19,430 bases of DNA from an uncultured Lachnospiraceae bacterium (GCA_902767195.1 CACXGS010000445.1:1-19430), one strand, 5' to 3'; positions 1 to 8,805 are shown, counted from the stretch's first letter. Translations and numbers: made by a program. The notes: generated by a model from the sequence alone, not told the origin.

Positions 1-1383
1 AGTCAGTTTTCCGAATCCCAGGGGATGGCCTTCTGCAAGAAGCAGATACCAATGGCTTTTGCCCTGGGATTTTTCGTCCACATTGATTGTTTCTCCTCTC
101 AGGTACCGCTTAAGCCTCTCATCGTCCTGCTTCAGATCAATGATCCTGGAGAACTCCTCCTTTTTTTTTTTTTTTTTGAACAATCCGTTTCTCAGGAACT
201 TCAATCCTTTTAAGGAGGGCTGCTCTTCCGGAAGGTAGTAGACGCTTCCTTTTCGGATATCCACCCTAGCCGGATCAAAGTCCATTTTTACCGAAGTAAA
301 GAATTCTTCCAGCGATGTTCTCTGCTCCTGATTGATGCCCCTGACCTGATTCCACCATGGATATCCCCGATATGGGGAATCTTCCGGAATTCTCACAGAC
401 CCGGAATGCCCGTGCCAGGCCCTGTCATCAGGGACATTTTCCCTGGCAAACCCCTTTTCTCTTTTGCGAAGAAGCGCCAGGAAATGTCCTTCTCCTTCCA
501 TGCGATGAGGCCAGATCCTGCGGCACAGCCTGCAGGACTCATCATAAGTCTCCCCGTCGAATTCTGTGATTCCGGGGGCGAATCCATCATAGTCTTCCAT
601 GGGGCAGACTTCCATATCAGCTCTCTCGCGAAGAAGATGGGTGATCACTGCCTCATTTTCTTCCGGAGAAAATGTGCAGGTAGAGTAGAACATCAATCCG
701 CCTGGCCGGAGCATATCGGCCCCATGAAGGATGATCTCCCTCTGGAGGGCAGAAAAATAATCCGGTCCCTTCTCCAGCCACGCTTCTCTGACCGCCGGGT
801 TCTTACGAAACATTCCCTCTCCCGAACAGGGAGCATCCACCATGATCTTGTCAAAATATTCCGGGAAATACTGTGCCAGACGGTGCGGAGGCTCATTTCC
901 CACAAAGGCATTGGAAATACCGAACAGTTCAATGTTACGCAGCAGGGCTTTTGCCCTGGCCTGATTAATGTCGTTGGCAAAGAGCAGCCCCCGTCCCTTC
1001 AGGGCAGCTCCCAAAGCGGTCGCCTTGCCTCCGGGAGCAGCACACAGATCAAGAACTCTGTCTCCCGGGGAAATGGGAAGGCGGGAAGCCGGTGTCATGG
1101 CACTGGCTTCCTGGATATAGAAAAGTCCCTCATGATAAAAAGGATGCCTTGAGGGACTCTCCGCCGGATCATAGAAATAGCCGTCCCTTATCCAGGGAAC
1201 CGGTCTCAGGGAGAAAGGCTGTATCCTTTCCCACTCCTGTCTGCTGATCTTAAGCGGATTGATTCTCAGGGCATGTTTCGGTTGATCGCTATATGTATTG
1301 TAAAAGGAGTCAAGCTCCCGGCCCAGGAGCTTTCCCATTTTCTCAAGGAAAGCTCCCGGGAGATTATCATCTTTATAGAACAT
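1..1383 (-). CDS. rsmF: RsmF/NOL1-NOP2-Sun family rRNA m5C methyltransferase (3' end cut by window edge)
   Basis: This is a SAM-dependent RNA cytosine-5 methyltransferase, probably acting on 16S rRNA. Reading the minus strand from the ATG at 1383 gives 461 codons open to base 1, so the C-terminus lies outside the window. Visible motifs are the SAM-binding loop DLCAAPGGKA (about residues 112-121), the motif-IV segment DAPCSGEGMFRK (183-194) and the catalytic-Cys segment YSTCTF (233-238). The two-cysteine arrangement and the PCSGEG form are typical of RsmF/YebU rather than RsmB. Residues past about 340 form the C-terminal RNA-binding extension of this family. The start lies 2 nt after the stop of the PrsA-like gene, with only a weak Shine-Dalgarno, which suggests translational coupling. 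Residues 403-408 are six lysines encoded by a 17-A run; the frame stays open with exactly 17 A. The family call is firm; the exact target nucleotide is inferred. Confidence 0.9.
   Translation of the reverse strand, partial: MFYKDDNLPGAFLEKMGKLLGRELDSFYNTYSDQPKHALRINPLKISRQEWERIQPFSLRPVPWIRDGYFYDPAESPSRHPFYHEGLFYIQEASAMTPASRLPISPGDRVLDLCAAPGGKATALGAALKGRGLLFANDINQARAKALLRNIELFGISNAFVGNEPPHRLAQYFPEYFDKIMVDAPCSGEGMFRKNPAVREAWLEKGPDYFSALQREIILHGADMLRPGGLMFYSTCTFSPEENEAVITHLLRERADMEVCPMEDYDGFAPGITEFDGETYDESCRLCRRIWPHRMEGEGHFLALLRKREKGFARENVPDDRAWHGHSGSVRIPEDSPYRGYPWWNQVRGINQEQRTSLEEFFTSVKMDFDPARVDIRKGSVYYLPEEQPSLKGLKFLRNGLFKKKKKKEEFSRIIDLKQDDERLKRYLRGETINVDEKSQGKSHWYLLLAEGHPLGFGKLT
161..177 (-). 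repeat. 17-nt homopolymer (A on the coding strand) inside rsmF
   Basis: Seventeen consecutive T on the plus strand read as 17 A in the rsmF sense strand, followed at once by GGAGGAG. With 17 A the frame continues through KKKKKKEEF into a normal-looking C-terminal domain. With 16 or 18 A a stop codon follows within about 10 codons. The tract separates the catalytic core from the end of the C-terminal domain. It is prone to polymerase slippage and also to assembly error. Confidence 0.9.
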
Positions 1384-1385
1384 AT

Positions 1386-2525
1386 TTATTTCTTCTCAGT
1401 CGTGGTCTCCTCAGCCGGGGCTTCGGTCTGGGCTTCAGCCGGCTGTGTCACCGGCTGGGCTGCTGCTGTGGTGGCCTCTTCGGCTCCCTTGCCGAGACGG
1501 AGCTCCTTCAGGAGTTCCTGATCCACATCTTTCTCATAATTCCAGCTCTTCTCCAGCTTCTTGGTCCACTCATCATATTTCTTATTAAAAGCTTCCTGCT
1601 CTCTCTCAGAAATGATACTTTCTTTCTTCTCTTTGGTTCCATCTTTATCCGTGTAGGCTACCAGCTGAGCGATCACATAGGCATCATCCGTCTCGATGAC
1701 CTGATCCAGGATATCCCCGTCCTTGAGACCTTTGATGGCCTTTTCAAATGCCTTGCCTTCCTCAGATTCTCCGGCGGAGTAGGACTCTTCCATGGAATCA
1801 GTATACTCATTCTCCTCGGCGATCTTCTGGATGGTCTTTTTACCACTCTTCAGATCTTTGAGAGCTTTCTCTGCCTTCTTTTTCTGCTCTTCTACCTTCT
1901 TCTTGCCCAGCTTCTTGGTCTCACCGGTCTTCTCATCGGTTTTGGTAATATCAAAAGATACACGGTTCACTTTGGTTACTCTGGCTTCATCATCGGATAC
2001 TTTCCGGTTCACATCCTTTGTCATCTGCTCGGAAACCTTGTGGGCCAGCGTATTCTCTTCATAGATCTTCTTCATATCCTCTTCCGTGGCACCACACTCT
2101 TCAAGGATCGTCTTTCCTGTCTGGTCCTCGGCAAAAGCTTTGGCATATTTCTCGCAGTTCTTCTTATCCTCATCGGATAAAGAACACTTGTATTCCGAAG
2201 CCCTGTTATTGAGAACAATAATCCTCTTAATCTGGTTGACCGTACTTTCCTTCACGGAATCTTCCATGGTCTTCGTACCGTCGATGGACATATCCCAGAA
2301 GTTCTCCCCAAAGTACTGGCTATAGATAGCTTCCGTCTCCGTCGCCTGCATCTTGGCATACACCCAGTACTCCTTGAAGCTTACCTTTTTTCCGTCATAA
2401 GTAAACAGGGTCTTATCACCGTTCTTGGTTTTGGTTCCGGTGCTTCCGCCACATCCTGCCATCAGACAGACTGTCAGCAGCATCATGGCTGCAGCGATAC
2501 AATATCTCATCTTTTTACCATTCAT
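1386..2525 (-). CDS. prsA: PrsA-like foldase lipoprotein (parvulin/SurA-type peptidyl-prolyl isomerase)
   Basis: This is a predicted membrane-anchored extracytoplasmic chaperone that helps exported proteins fold. I chose the ATG at 2525 (379 aa) because AGGAGG at 2534-2539 lies 8 nt upstream. A TTG two codons earlier is possible but has poor spacing. The N-terminus is a lipoprotein signal: basic residues, a hydrophobic stretch, then the lipobox LMAGC with the lipidated Cys at residue 25. A long charged helical region follows (SurA_N-like), then a parvulin-like segment (roughly 180-290) with FEKAIKGLKDGDI. The tail is low-complexity, rich in Ala, Thr, Glu and Pro, which may span the wall. It lies downstream of mfd, as prsA does in some Clostridia, but has its own strong promoter. 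The foldase class is likely; PPIase activity cannot be shown because parvulin catalytic residues are poorly conserved here. Confidence 0.8.
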   Translation of the reverse strand: MNGKKMRYCIAAAMMLLTVCLMAGCGGSTGTKTKNGDKTLFTYDGKKVSFKEYWVYAKMQATETEAIYSQYFGENFWDMSIDGTKTMEDSVKESTVNQIKRIIVLNNRASEYKCSLSDEDKKNCEKYAKAFAEDQTGKTILEECGATEEDMKKIYEENTLAHKVSEQMTKDVNRKVSDDEARVTKVNRVSFDITKTDEKTGETKKLGKKKVEEQKKKAEKALKDLKSGKKTIQKIAEENEYTDSMEESYSAGESEEGKAFEKAIKGLKDGDILDQVIETDDAYVIAQLVAYTDKDGTKEKKESIISEREQEAFNKKYDEWTKKLEKSWNYEKDVDQELLKELRLGKGAEEATTAAAQPVTQPAEAQTEAPAEETTTEKK

Positions 2526-2549
2526 TATCAAATCCTCCTATATATATAA

Positions 2550-2578
2550 ATTATAATACAAATCCATACGGCTGTCAA
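2550..2578 (-). promoter_or_regulatory. Perfect consensus sigma-A promoter for the PrsA-like gene
   Basis: On the minus strand TTGACA (2573-2578) and TATAAT (2550-2555) are separated by exactly 17 nt, matching the consensus at all 12 positions. The -35 box overlaps the TGA stop codon of mfd (2575-2577). Predicted transcription starts near 2543, giving a leader of about 18 nt that holds little more than the AGGAGG ribosome binding site. Confidence 0.85.
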
Positions 2579-5500
2579 AAATCCGGTTCCAGCAGCAGGC
2601 TGATCCGGTCTGTCAGGCCGGCTACTCCGGCGAGGAGGTCTGTACGCTCTTCCTTATCCGGTGTCCAGACAAAGGTGGGTTCCGCGGCGGTCAGGATCTT
2701 CATCCTTCCGGGGTACTCCTTTAAAAAACCGTCGATCTCCTCCACTTTCACCCGGGCTTTCGGATTCATGACAAAACGGATACTGTCCCCTTTCTGCTCG
2801 ATCAGCATAATATAAGAGCTGTGAGCCCTTTCTTTCAGCAGGGCCACGTCCATCAGCCGGATTACAGGCTGGGGGACATCTCCATAGCGGTCCGTCAGCT
2901 CATCTATCATGTCATCATATTCCGTCTGATCTTTGATCGCTGCAATCCTTTTATACCAGAAAAGCTTCTCTGCTTCCATGGGAATATAATCCCGGGGAAT
3001 ATAAGCGTTGACCGGAAGATTCACCGAGCTCTCAAAGCTCTCCTTCTCTCCCTCTTCTCCTGTCAGCTCTCTGACCGCTTCCGAAAGCATCTTACAGTAA
3101 AGCTCATAGCCTACTGCCTCCATATGCCCGGACTGCTCGGCTCCGAGCAGGTTACCGGCCCCGCGGATCTCCAGGTCCCGCATGGCGATCTTAAAACCGC
3201 TTCCCAGGTCAGTGAATTCCCGAATCGCTTTGAGACGTTTTTCCGCCTGTTCTTTTAAGAGTTCATTTCTGCGGTACATTAAAAATGCGTAGGCATTTCT
3301 GGAGGATCTCCCCACCCGGCCTCTCAGCTGATAGAGCTGGGCCAGGCCATAACGATGGGCATCCTCAACAATAATGGTATTCACATTGGGGATATCCAGG
3401 CCGGTCTCGATGATAGTGGTAGAAACCAGCACATCAATCTCCCCTTCCACAAAACGGAACATGATATCCTCAAGCTCGCGTTCACCCATTCTGCCATGGG
3501 CGTATTCAACGACCGCATCAGGAACCAGTTTCTGCACCCGGTCACGAACTTCCGGGATGGTGCTGACCCGGTTATATACATAATATACCTGTCCGTTCCG
3601 GTGAAGTTCCCTGCTGATGGCCTCCCGGACCAGTTCCTCGTTGTATTCCATCACATAGGTCTGAATGGCTCTCCTGTCCACTGGAGGAATCTCCAGAACA
3701 CTCATATCCCGGATTCCGGACATACTCATATGAAGAGTCCGGGGAATGGGCGTTGCCGACAGAGAAAGAACATCCACATCCTCTCTCAGCTGTTTGATCT
3801 TCTCCTTCTGGCGAACGCCAAACCGCTGCTCCTCATCAATGATCAGCAATCCAAGATCCCGGTACTGAATCTTTTTAGACAGCACTTTGTGGGTACCGAT
3901 CACAATATCAATACTCCCGTTCTTCAGTCCTTTTTGAATCCTGGTAACTTCCCTGGCAGAACAGAAACGGGAGAGGACAGCAATCTCAATAGGATAATCC
4001 TCCATCCTTTCCACAAAGGAATGATAATGCTGCTGGGCCAGAATAGTGGTGGGCACAAGAAAAACGACCTGTTTGCTGTCCATCACGGCCTTGAAGGCTG
4101 CCCGGATAGCCACCTCGGTCTTTCCGTAACCCACATCTCCGCAGATCAGCCGGTCCATGATCTTGCCTTCTTCCATATCCCTTTTTACGTCAACAATGGC
4201 ATGGAGCTGGTCTTCTGTCTCCTCATAGGGAAAACGTTCCTCAAACTCCTGCTGCCAGATAGTATCAGGACTGTAGGCATGACCTTTCCGGCCTTCCCTT
4301 CTGGCATACAGCGCCACCAGATCTCTGGCCGCAATCTGAATCTGTTTTCTGACCCTGTTTCTGGTCTTGATCCAGTCATTTCCTCCCATGCTGTTTAATT
4401 TGGGGGCTTTGCCGGATACACTGGCGTATTTCTGGACCACGTCAAGCTGGGATGCCAGAATATGAAGGACGCCGCCGTCAGCATATTCTATATTAATATA
4501 ATCCCGGAGGACGCCATGCCTCTCGATCTGCTCCATTCCCTGATAGACTCCCAGTCCATATCGTTCATGGACCACATAGTCTCCCACGGCGATATCGTGA
4601 ACCGAGCGGATAGCTTCCCCCTGATATTCCGTCTGCTTTCTTCTTTTCTTCTTCTTTTTTTCCTTAAAAATATCCTTCTCTGTAAGAACGACAAAGCGAA
4701 GAGAGGGGTATTCAAATCCTGATGACAGCCTCCCGGACATCACAACGACCTCCCCCTCCTCCACCAGGCGGGAAGGATCGTCCACATAGTAGGTAAAGAG
4801 GTCATAATCCCTGAGATTCTCTGCCAGCCTTCTTGCTCTGGTTCCGGAAGAGGACAGGAGAATAATCCGGTATCCCTTCTCCTTCCAGTCTTTCAGATCT
4901 TCTGCCAGCTGAGGCAGGCTTCCCTGATAGGACACGACAGATCGTCCCGGAATCTCAAAACTTTTCTGAGGCTTAAAATGTTCGGAATGCAGTGACAGAG
5001 TACTCATGAGAAGGAGCGAGCGTCTTTTTAACTTCTCCACAGTCTCCTCGTAGGAAAAGAGAATACCGGTCTGTCCCGGAAGAACGTATCCTCCTTCCAG
5101 TCTCTGGGTCATACTTGATATAAAATTCTCTTCATACCCTTTCCCTGCTTCATCAATTCTTACGGCCTCGTCAATAATAATCCTTGTATCTGACGGCAGA
5201 TAATCCAGCAGAGACACTGTGTCCTTGTAAAAATACCCAATCAGGCCTTCCGTGTTGTCTGTCCGTCCTTTAGAGGTAATCTCATCGGTCAGCCGGTCTA
5301 CCGTCTGTCTCAGCCGCCGCTTTTCCTCCCTTTTCTTCTCCTTTTGAAAGAAAAGCTCCTGATTGCGGTATTCCTCTCTGATCTTACGAACACCTTCTCC
5401 GATGCTCTCCTGGCTCAAAATCATTTCAGAGGCCGGATAAAGGATTACTTTATCCAGATTCCGGATGCTGCGCTGCGTCTCCGGATTGAAGGCCCGGATG

Positions 5501-6105
5501 GAGTCAATCTCCTCCCCCCACAGTTCAATGCGGACGGGATTCTCTTCTGTCAGCGGAAAAATGTCAATAATCCCGCCCCGGATACCAAATTCTCCCGGCC
5601 GTTCCACCAGGCCGGTATTTTCATAGCCAATCTCCGTCAATCTGGTACGAAAGGCCGGTATGTCGATGGTAGACTGATAATCGATCAGCAGAATCTGACT
5701 GCGAAATACTTCCGGCGGAATCATCTTTTCCAGGAGAACATCAATTCCGCAGAGGATGGTCAGAGGCTCTCCCGTCAGAAGCTGTTTCATGACCTCTATC
5801 CTGCGGCCTACGATGCTGCTTCCCCGGATATCCGCACTGTAGAAAAGAATATCTCTGGAAGGATAGACCACCGTATGATCATCAAAACAGCTCAAATCCT
5901 CATAGAGTTTCTTTGCCTTATCCTCATTGGCCGCGACAATCAGTCTGCAGTCACCAGGCAATCCTTCGGTCAGACAGGAGATCAGATGGGCCTCCTGGGC
6001 ATCCGCACAGCCGGAAACCTCCAGAATATATTTATCTTTTTTCATTTCCCGGCGAAGTTCCTGAAAAACTTCACCGGCATAAAGTGGCGCTGAAAATGCT
6101 CTCAC
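2575..6105 (-). CDS. mfd: Transcription-repair coupling factor Mfd
   Basis: This DNA translocase removes RNA polymerase stalled at lesions and recruits UvrA. The length of 1176 aa fits the family. Domains in order are: an N-terminal UvrB-like region (about 1-350); the RNA-polymerase-interacting CarD-like domain beginning near residue 503 ([12 protein letters not shown]); the helicase motor with Walker A GDVGYGKT (656-663), the DEEQ box (757-760) and the SATPIPRTL motif; and a TRCF C-terminal domain in the last 150 residues. The start is the GTG at 6105. It overlaps the pth stop in a GTGA arrangement, and a GGAGGGG Shine-Dalgarno lies just upstream, so translation is probably coupled to pth. 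The pth-mfd order matches Bacillus and Clostridia. The Lys/Arg-rich run before the RID probably marks the interdomain linker. Confidence 0.97.
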   Translation of the reverse strand: MRAFSAPLYAGEVFQELRREMKKDKYILEVSGCADAQEAHLISCLTEGLPGDCRLIVAANEDKAKKLYEDLSCFDDHTVVYPSRDILFYSADIRGSSIVGRRIEVMKQLLTGEPLTILCGIDVLLEKMIPPEVFRSQILLIDYQSTIDIPAFRTRLTEIGYENTGLVERPGEFGIRGGIIDIFPLTEENPVRIELWGEEIDSIRAFNPETQRSIRNLDKVILYPASEMILSQESIGEGVRKIREEYRNQELFFQKEKKREEKRRLRQTVDRLTDEITSKGRTDNTEGLIGYFYKDTVSLLDYLPSDTRIIIDEAVRIDEAGKGYEENFISSMTQRLEGGYVLPGQTGILFSYEETVEKLKRRSLLLMSTLSLHSEHFKPQKSFEIPGRSVVSYQGSLPQLAEDLKDWKEKGYRIILLSSSGTRARRLAENLRDYDLFTYYVDDPSRLVEEGEVVVMSGRLSSGFEYPSLRFVVLTEKDIFKEKKKKKRRKQTEYQGEAIRSVHDIAVGDYVVHERYGLGVYQGMEQIERHGVLRDYINIEYADGGVLHILASQLDVVQKYASVSGKAPKLNSMGGNDWIKTRNRVRKQIQIAARDLVALYARREGRKGHAYSPDTIWQQEFEERFPYEETEDQLHAIVDVKRDMEEGKIMDRLICGDVGYGKTEVAIRAAFKAVMDSKQVVFLVPTTILAQQHYHSFVERMEDYPIEIAVLSRFCSAREVTRIQKGLKNGSIDIVIGTHKVLSKKIQYRDLGLLIIDEEQRFGVRQKEKIKQLREDVDVLSLSATPIPRTLHMSMSGIRDMSVLEIPPVDRRAIQTYVMEYNEELVREAISRELHRNGQVYYVYNRVSTIPEVRDRVQKLVPDAVVEYAHGRMGERELEDIMFRFVEGEIDVLVSTTIIETGLDIPNVNTIIVEDAHRYGLAQLYQLRGRVGRSSRNAYAFLMYRRNELLKEQAEKRLKAIREFTDLGSGFKIAMRDLEIRGAGNLLGAEQSGHMEAVGYELYCKMLSEAVRELTGEEGEKESFESSVNLPVNAYIPRDYIPMEAEKLFWYKRIAAIKDQTEYDDMIDELTDRYGDVPQPVIRLMDVALLKERAHSSYIMLIEQKGDSIRFVMNPKARVKVEEIDGFLKEYPGRMKILTAAEPTFVWTPDKEERTDLLAGVAGLTDRISLLLEPDF

Positions 6106-6728
6106 TCTGCCCCTCCCGGAGTATCTGACTTCTCAATATCTTTCGCTTTCGCCCGCTTTTTTTTGCCGGTGCTGTAGCGATTCATGGCCTCATCAAACTC
6201 GCCGGCGGAAAAAAGTTCTGCTGCACCGACTGCCTTGTCGAGAGCACTTTCAATCTCCTTCTTCTCGCCGGAATCAAAATGTCCCAGCACATAATCCGCC
6301 AAATCCTGGTCCGGATGTTTCTTGCCACCGATTCCTACGCGAATCCGTGGGAATTCCTGACTACCCAGATGAGAGATAATGCTCTTGATTCCGTTGTGTC
6401 CCCCGGCACTTCCCTTTCGGCGAAGGCGAAGCATGCCCGGGTCCAGACTGATGTCATCATAAATAATCAGAAGATCTTCCGGATCCGTCTTATAAAAATC
6501 CACTGCCTGGCGAATGCTCTCTCCACTTAAATTCATGTAGGTCAGAGGCTTCATTAAAAGGACTCTCTGTCCCCCGAGAAAACCGCTTCCGCACAGAGCC
6601 CTGAACTTATGCTGATTGACCCGGATTCCTGCCTCTTTTGCGATGGCATCAATGGCCATATACCCGATATTATGGCGGGTTCCCTTATATTTATCCGTGG
6701 GATTCCCCAGGCCTGCGATAATCTTCAT
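6102..6728 (-). CDS. pth: Peptidyl-tRNA hydrolase Pth, internal start within the fused frame
   Basis: Pth hydrolyses peptidyl-tRNA released from stalled ribosomes and is essential in bacteria. The N-terminus MKIIAGLGNP is exactly where family members begin. The catalytic Asn and His are visible at residues 9 and 19 (GLGNP and TRHNIG), followed by the conserved segments KPLTYMNLSG, IYDDISL and GGHNGIKSI. Length from this Met is 208 aa, slightly longer than usual because of a basic, charged C-terminal tail. A GGAG Shine-Dalgarno at 6740-6743 lies 11 nt upstream of the ATG, so free Pth could be made even though the upstream frame reads through. The gene overlaps the mfd GTG start by 4 nt. Identity is certain; the open question is how much free Pth versus fusion is produced. 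Confidence 0.93.
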   Translation of the reverse strand: MKIIAGLGNPTDKYKGTRHNIGYMAIDAIAKEAGIRVNQHKFRALCGSGFLGGQRVLLMKPLTYMNLSGESIRQAVDFYKTDPEDLLIIYDDISLDPGMLRLRRKGSAGGHNGIKSIISHLGSQEFPRIRVGIGGKKHPDQDLADYVLGHFDSGEKKEIESALDKAVGAAELFSAGEFDEAMNRYSTGKKKRAKAKDIEKSDTPGGAE

Positions 6729-7895
6729 GTTATATTTTACTCCATTCTGTTCGTAGTCCCTCTGGAGGATTTCCTCCACAGTCTTTTTCTCAAAACAAAG
6801 ATCCGCCAGCCGCGATGCATTCTCTGCGTCAAAATACTGATTGTGCAGCAGGGCAAACTGCCGGACTTTGTTCAGGTCATAGGACTGATCCCGGATACAT
6901 CCGATCAATTCTTCCATGCTTTCTATAATGGGGCCAGGAGCCGTCTTATTATAATCAAAATAGAAACCCCGGTCTTTCTTCAGATACCATTCCCGGTCAA
7001 AGGCATAGAGAATGATGGGCCGGTTCAGAAGAGAGAACTCCACTGCAATGGATGAATAATCCGCGATCAAAATATCCGTCATGCACAGAAGAAGCCGTAC
7101 GTTGGGATAGTCTGTCAGATCAATCACATTATCCGGCACCTGGGATCCCCGGACCTGGGGATGCATTCTCACAGCAAGACAATACTCTTCTGACAGCTCC
7201 CGCCGGAATGCTTCAAAATCAAAATGATTGAGAAGTTCCCGGTCACGATCCGGATCATCACGGAAAGTAGGCGCATAGAGGACCAGTTTTTTCCCTTTAA
7301 GCTGGGGGAATGCCTTCTCCAGGCGCTTTCGGTGCCTCTTGATATCGTGATCTCTGAAATAATAATCCGTCTGCGGGCATCCGATACAGGCAACCTTCGA
7401 GGATGGAACCATAAAAGCTTCCATATAATTCTCCCGGATATTCTCAGATCCGGCAATAATATAATCGACCCTCTCATTGGCTGCCTTCAATTCCCTCAGA
7501 ACCCGGGGATCCTTCTCGGAAGATCCGCCGAATTTCTTAAAAGACCCCAGAGCATGCCACACCTGCACCACCATAGTCTCCGGAGCAGGGTCCATGTAGG
7601 CCAGCGGCATGAAATTGTCATTCAGGAAAATATAGGACGATGTCGCCATTCGATAGGCCTTGACTGTAAACAGCCATAGAAGGCGGAAGAGATTGGAGGG
7701 GCGAACCTCATAATCCTTGTGAGTAATCACATTGTACTGGAAATTGTAGCCTCTCCGCTCACATTCCCCTTTCACCTCGTAGAGGCCGCCGGTGCCTCCG
7801 GTATTCAGTTTCTCAATCAAAGTGACTCTGTTCTCTCTCACCTTGTACCGACGGAAAAACCGGTAGAAGGCAGCGAACACTTTATTCGGACTCAT
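6102..7895 (-). CDS. CDP-glycerol glycerophosphotransferase (TagB/TagF-like) domain fused in frame to peptidyl-tRNA hydrolase
   Basis: One uninterrupted frame encodes 597 aa. Residues 1-389 are a TagB/TagF-type CDP-glycerol:poly(glycerophosphate) glycerophosphotransferase domain, used in teichoic acid or related surface polymer synthesis. Its motifs include VWHALGSFKKFG (112-123), GCPQTDYYF (172-180), YAPTFRD (207-213), RMHPQ (243-247) and TDILIADYSS (273-282). Residue 390 is the Met of a complete Pth. The start is the ATG at 7895 with GGAGG 6 nt upstream. I know of no described bifunctional protein of this kind; the two activities belong to unrelated pathways. It may be a real fusion made alongside a separately initiated Pth, or a recent loss of the stop codon, or a sequencing error near the junction. 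Both other frames have stops just before the pth ATG, as expected of once-separate genes. A predicted promoter with an extended -10 lies at 7990-8019. Confidence 0.8.
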   Translation of the reverse strand: MSPNKVFAAFYRFFRRYKVRENRVTLIEKLNTGGTGGLYEVKGECERRGYNFQYNVITHKDYEVRPSNLFRLLWLFTVKAYRMATSSYIFLNDNFMPLAYMDPAPETMVVQVWHALGSFKKFGGSSEKDPRVLRELKAANERVDYIIAGSENIRENYMEAFMVPSSKVACIGCPQTDYYFRDHDIKRHRKRLEKAFPQLKGKKLVLYAPTFRDDPDRDRELLNHFDFEAFRRELSEEYCLAVRMHPQVRGSQVPDNVIDLTDYPNVRLLLCMTDILIADYSSIAVEFSLLNRPIILYAFDREWYLKKDRGFYFDYNKTAPGPIIESMEELIGCIRDQSYDLNKVRQFALLHNQYFDAENASRLADLCFEKKTVEEILQRDYEQNGVKYNMKIIAGLGNPTDKYKGTRHNIGYMAIDAIAKEAGIRVNQHKFRALCGSGFLGGQRVLLMKPLTYMNLSGESIRQAVDFYKTDPEDLLIIYDDISLDPGMLRLRRKGSAGGHNGIKSIISHLGSQEFPRIRVGIGGKKHPDQDLADYVLGHFDSGEKKEIESALDKAVGAAELFSAGEFDEAMNRYSTGKKKRAKAKDIEKSDTPGGAE

Positions 7896-7942
7896 GGATA
7901 TCCTCCATAAACATTATTCTGATCTAAATTTCTGGTCACACC

Positions 7943-7975
7943 AAATACCCCTTTATCGATGATAAAGGGGTATTT
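7943..7975 (-). other. Perfect 15-bp stem-loop at the predicted 5' end of the transferase-pth-mfd transcript
   Basis: Arms 7943-7957 and 7961-7975 are perfectly complementary around a 3-nt loop (7958-7960), with a CCCC/GGGG block in the stem. No T-run follows on either strand, so it is not a typical intrinsic terminator. It begins only about 8 nt downstream of the start site predicted from the promoter at 7990-8019. It could stabilise the mRNA 5' end, act in attenuation, or stop transcripts from the gene upstream. Confidence 0.8.
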
Positions 7976-7989
7976 GCTCGTTGAACACA

Positions 7990-8019
7990 AGTATATCATA
8001 AATATGTTTTATAAGGCAA
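7990..8019 (-). promoter_or_regulatory. Predicted promoter of the transferase-pth-mfd operon
   Basis: On the minus strand TTGCCT (8014-8019) and TATACT (7990-7995) are 18 nt apart, and TGA directly before the -10 forms an extended -10. The -35 box begins 5 nt after the stop codon of the upstream secreted-protein gene. Confidence 0.55.
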
Positions 8020-8024
8020 CTAAT

Positions 8025-8720
8025 CTATTTCCCTACCTTCTTTTTCTTCAGGTATTTTTTGCGGTGTTTCGAGGTATTCGTATGCCATTTGAATTTGGAT
8101 GGCGTTTTATTGCCTGTCAGCTTATTTCTGGCAGCTAAATATTCACTTTCAGAATAGGTGATGCCCTGATCCAGATCGTTGTCCGGATCTCCCATTTTAC
8201 CGGATACCCATTGTCTCTGCACAAAATCGTATCCCTTGTACAGGCCGGTATTGCTCAGTGTCCCTCCGGATAACCGCATATACTCTGTAAAATGCCCGAA
8301 TTCTCCGTCTCCGGCATCATCATAACTGATCAGGATGCCTTTCTTCTTATAATAGCGGATCTTGGATTCCACATGGAGATTGATTTCTCCGGCCCTCTTT
8401 ACCTTCCCTCCTTTGTAGGTAAAGACCAGACCGTCTTCGATATAACCGCTGCCGCTGTTCTTCTTCACATTGTGAATCACCAGCTCCGGAACGGAATCCT
8501 TATCGATATACGCAGTAGCAAACTTCATGTATTTTTTCTTGATAGTTTCCGTCCCCCCGCCAAACTTCAGGCTATCCCTCTTAAGAACTCTGTTGTAGGC
8601 TTTCAGTGCTTTTGTGGCTTTTGAAGCCGCCCGGACATCTTGGGAAGGCAGTGCGGTTATTGCCAGGGTAAGGGTTAAAAAGGTCATAAGAACCATGATC
8701 CGTCTCTTTCTTGTTCCCAT
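8025..8720 (-). CDS. Secreted protein of unknown function
   Basis: I do not recognise a named family. The ATG at 8720 (231 aa) has AGGAGG 6 nt upstream; the ATG two codons earlier abuts that site and is less likely. The N-terminus is a classical signal peptide: basic residues, a hydrophobic core, and a likely cleavage site after VRA near residue 30. The mature protein starts with a Lys/Ala-rich helix. It then contains YIDKDSVPELVI, which resembles the D-x-D-G-x-x-E-L calcium-loop or FG-GAP-like pattern seen in many secreted Firmicute proteins. The C-terminal 30 residues are very Lys-rich, which could bind the wall or another anionic polymer. It appears monocistronic: its own promoter lies upstream and another promoter begins right after its stop. 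Export is well supported; function is unknown. Confidence 0.8.
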   Translation of the reverse strand: MGTRKRRIMVLMTFLTLTLAITALPSQDVRAASKATKALKAYNRVLKRDSLKFGGGTETIKKKYMKFATAYIDKDSVPELVIHNVKKNSGSGYIEDGLVFTYKGGKVKRAGEINLHVESKIRYYKKKGILISYDDAGDGEFGHFTEYMRLSGGTLSNTGLYKGYDFVQRQWVSGKMGDPDNDLDQGITYSESEYLAARNKLTGNKTPSKFKWHTNTSKHRKKYLKKKKVGK

Positions 8721-8772
8721 TATCATCCTCCTTCTGTGCTGGGGTTCCTGTTACGATACATTATTTAAGCTG

Positions 8773-8803
8773 ATTATATCACATTATCTTTATTCTTTGT
8801 CAG
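8773..8803 (-). promoter_or_regulatory. Predicted promoter of the secreted-protein gene
   Basis: CTGACA (8798-8803) and TATAAT (8773-8778) on the minus strand are separated by 19 nt, and TGA immediately before the -10 gives a TGnTATAAT extended -10, which can compensate for the long spacer. It starts just after the stop codon of the hydrolase gene. Confidence 0.55.
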
Positions 8804-8805
8804 CT

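Noticed and set aside
151..180. Apparent frameshift in rsmF at the poly-A run
   Set aside because: An initial count of 16 A gave an early stop, but the printed sequence has 17, and the frame then stays open to the window edge. The gene is intact as given.
406..1152. Plus-strand ORF of 248 codons
   Set aside because: It is the antisense shadow of rsmF, which has clear family motifs on the minus strand; the product resembles no protein.
1293..2180. Plus-strand hydrophobic ORF of 295 codons
   Set aside because: It is antisense to the PrsA-like gene. The Leu/Phe-rich composition comes from complementing Lys/Glu-rich codons, not from membrane helices.
3355..4398. Plus-strand ORF of 347 codons
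   Set aside because: It lies wholly inside mfd on the other strand, over the conserved helicase motifs, with no ribosome binding site or recognisable product.
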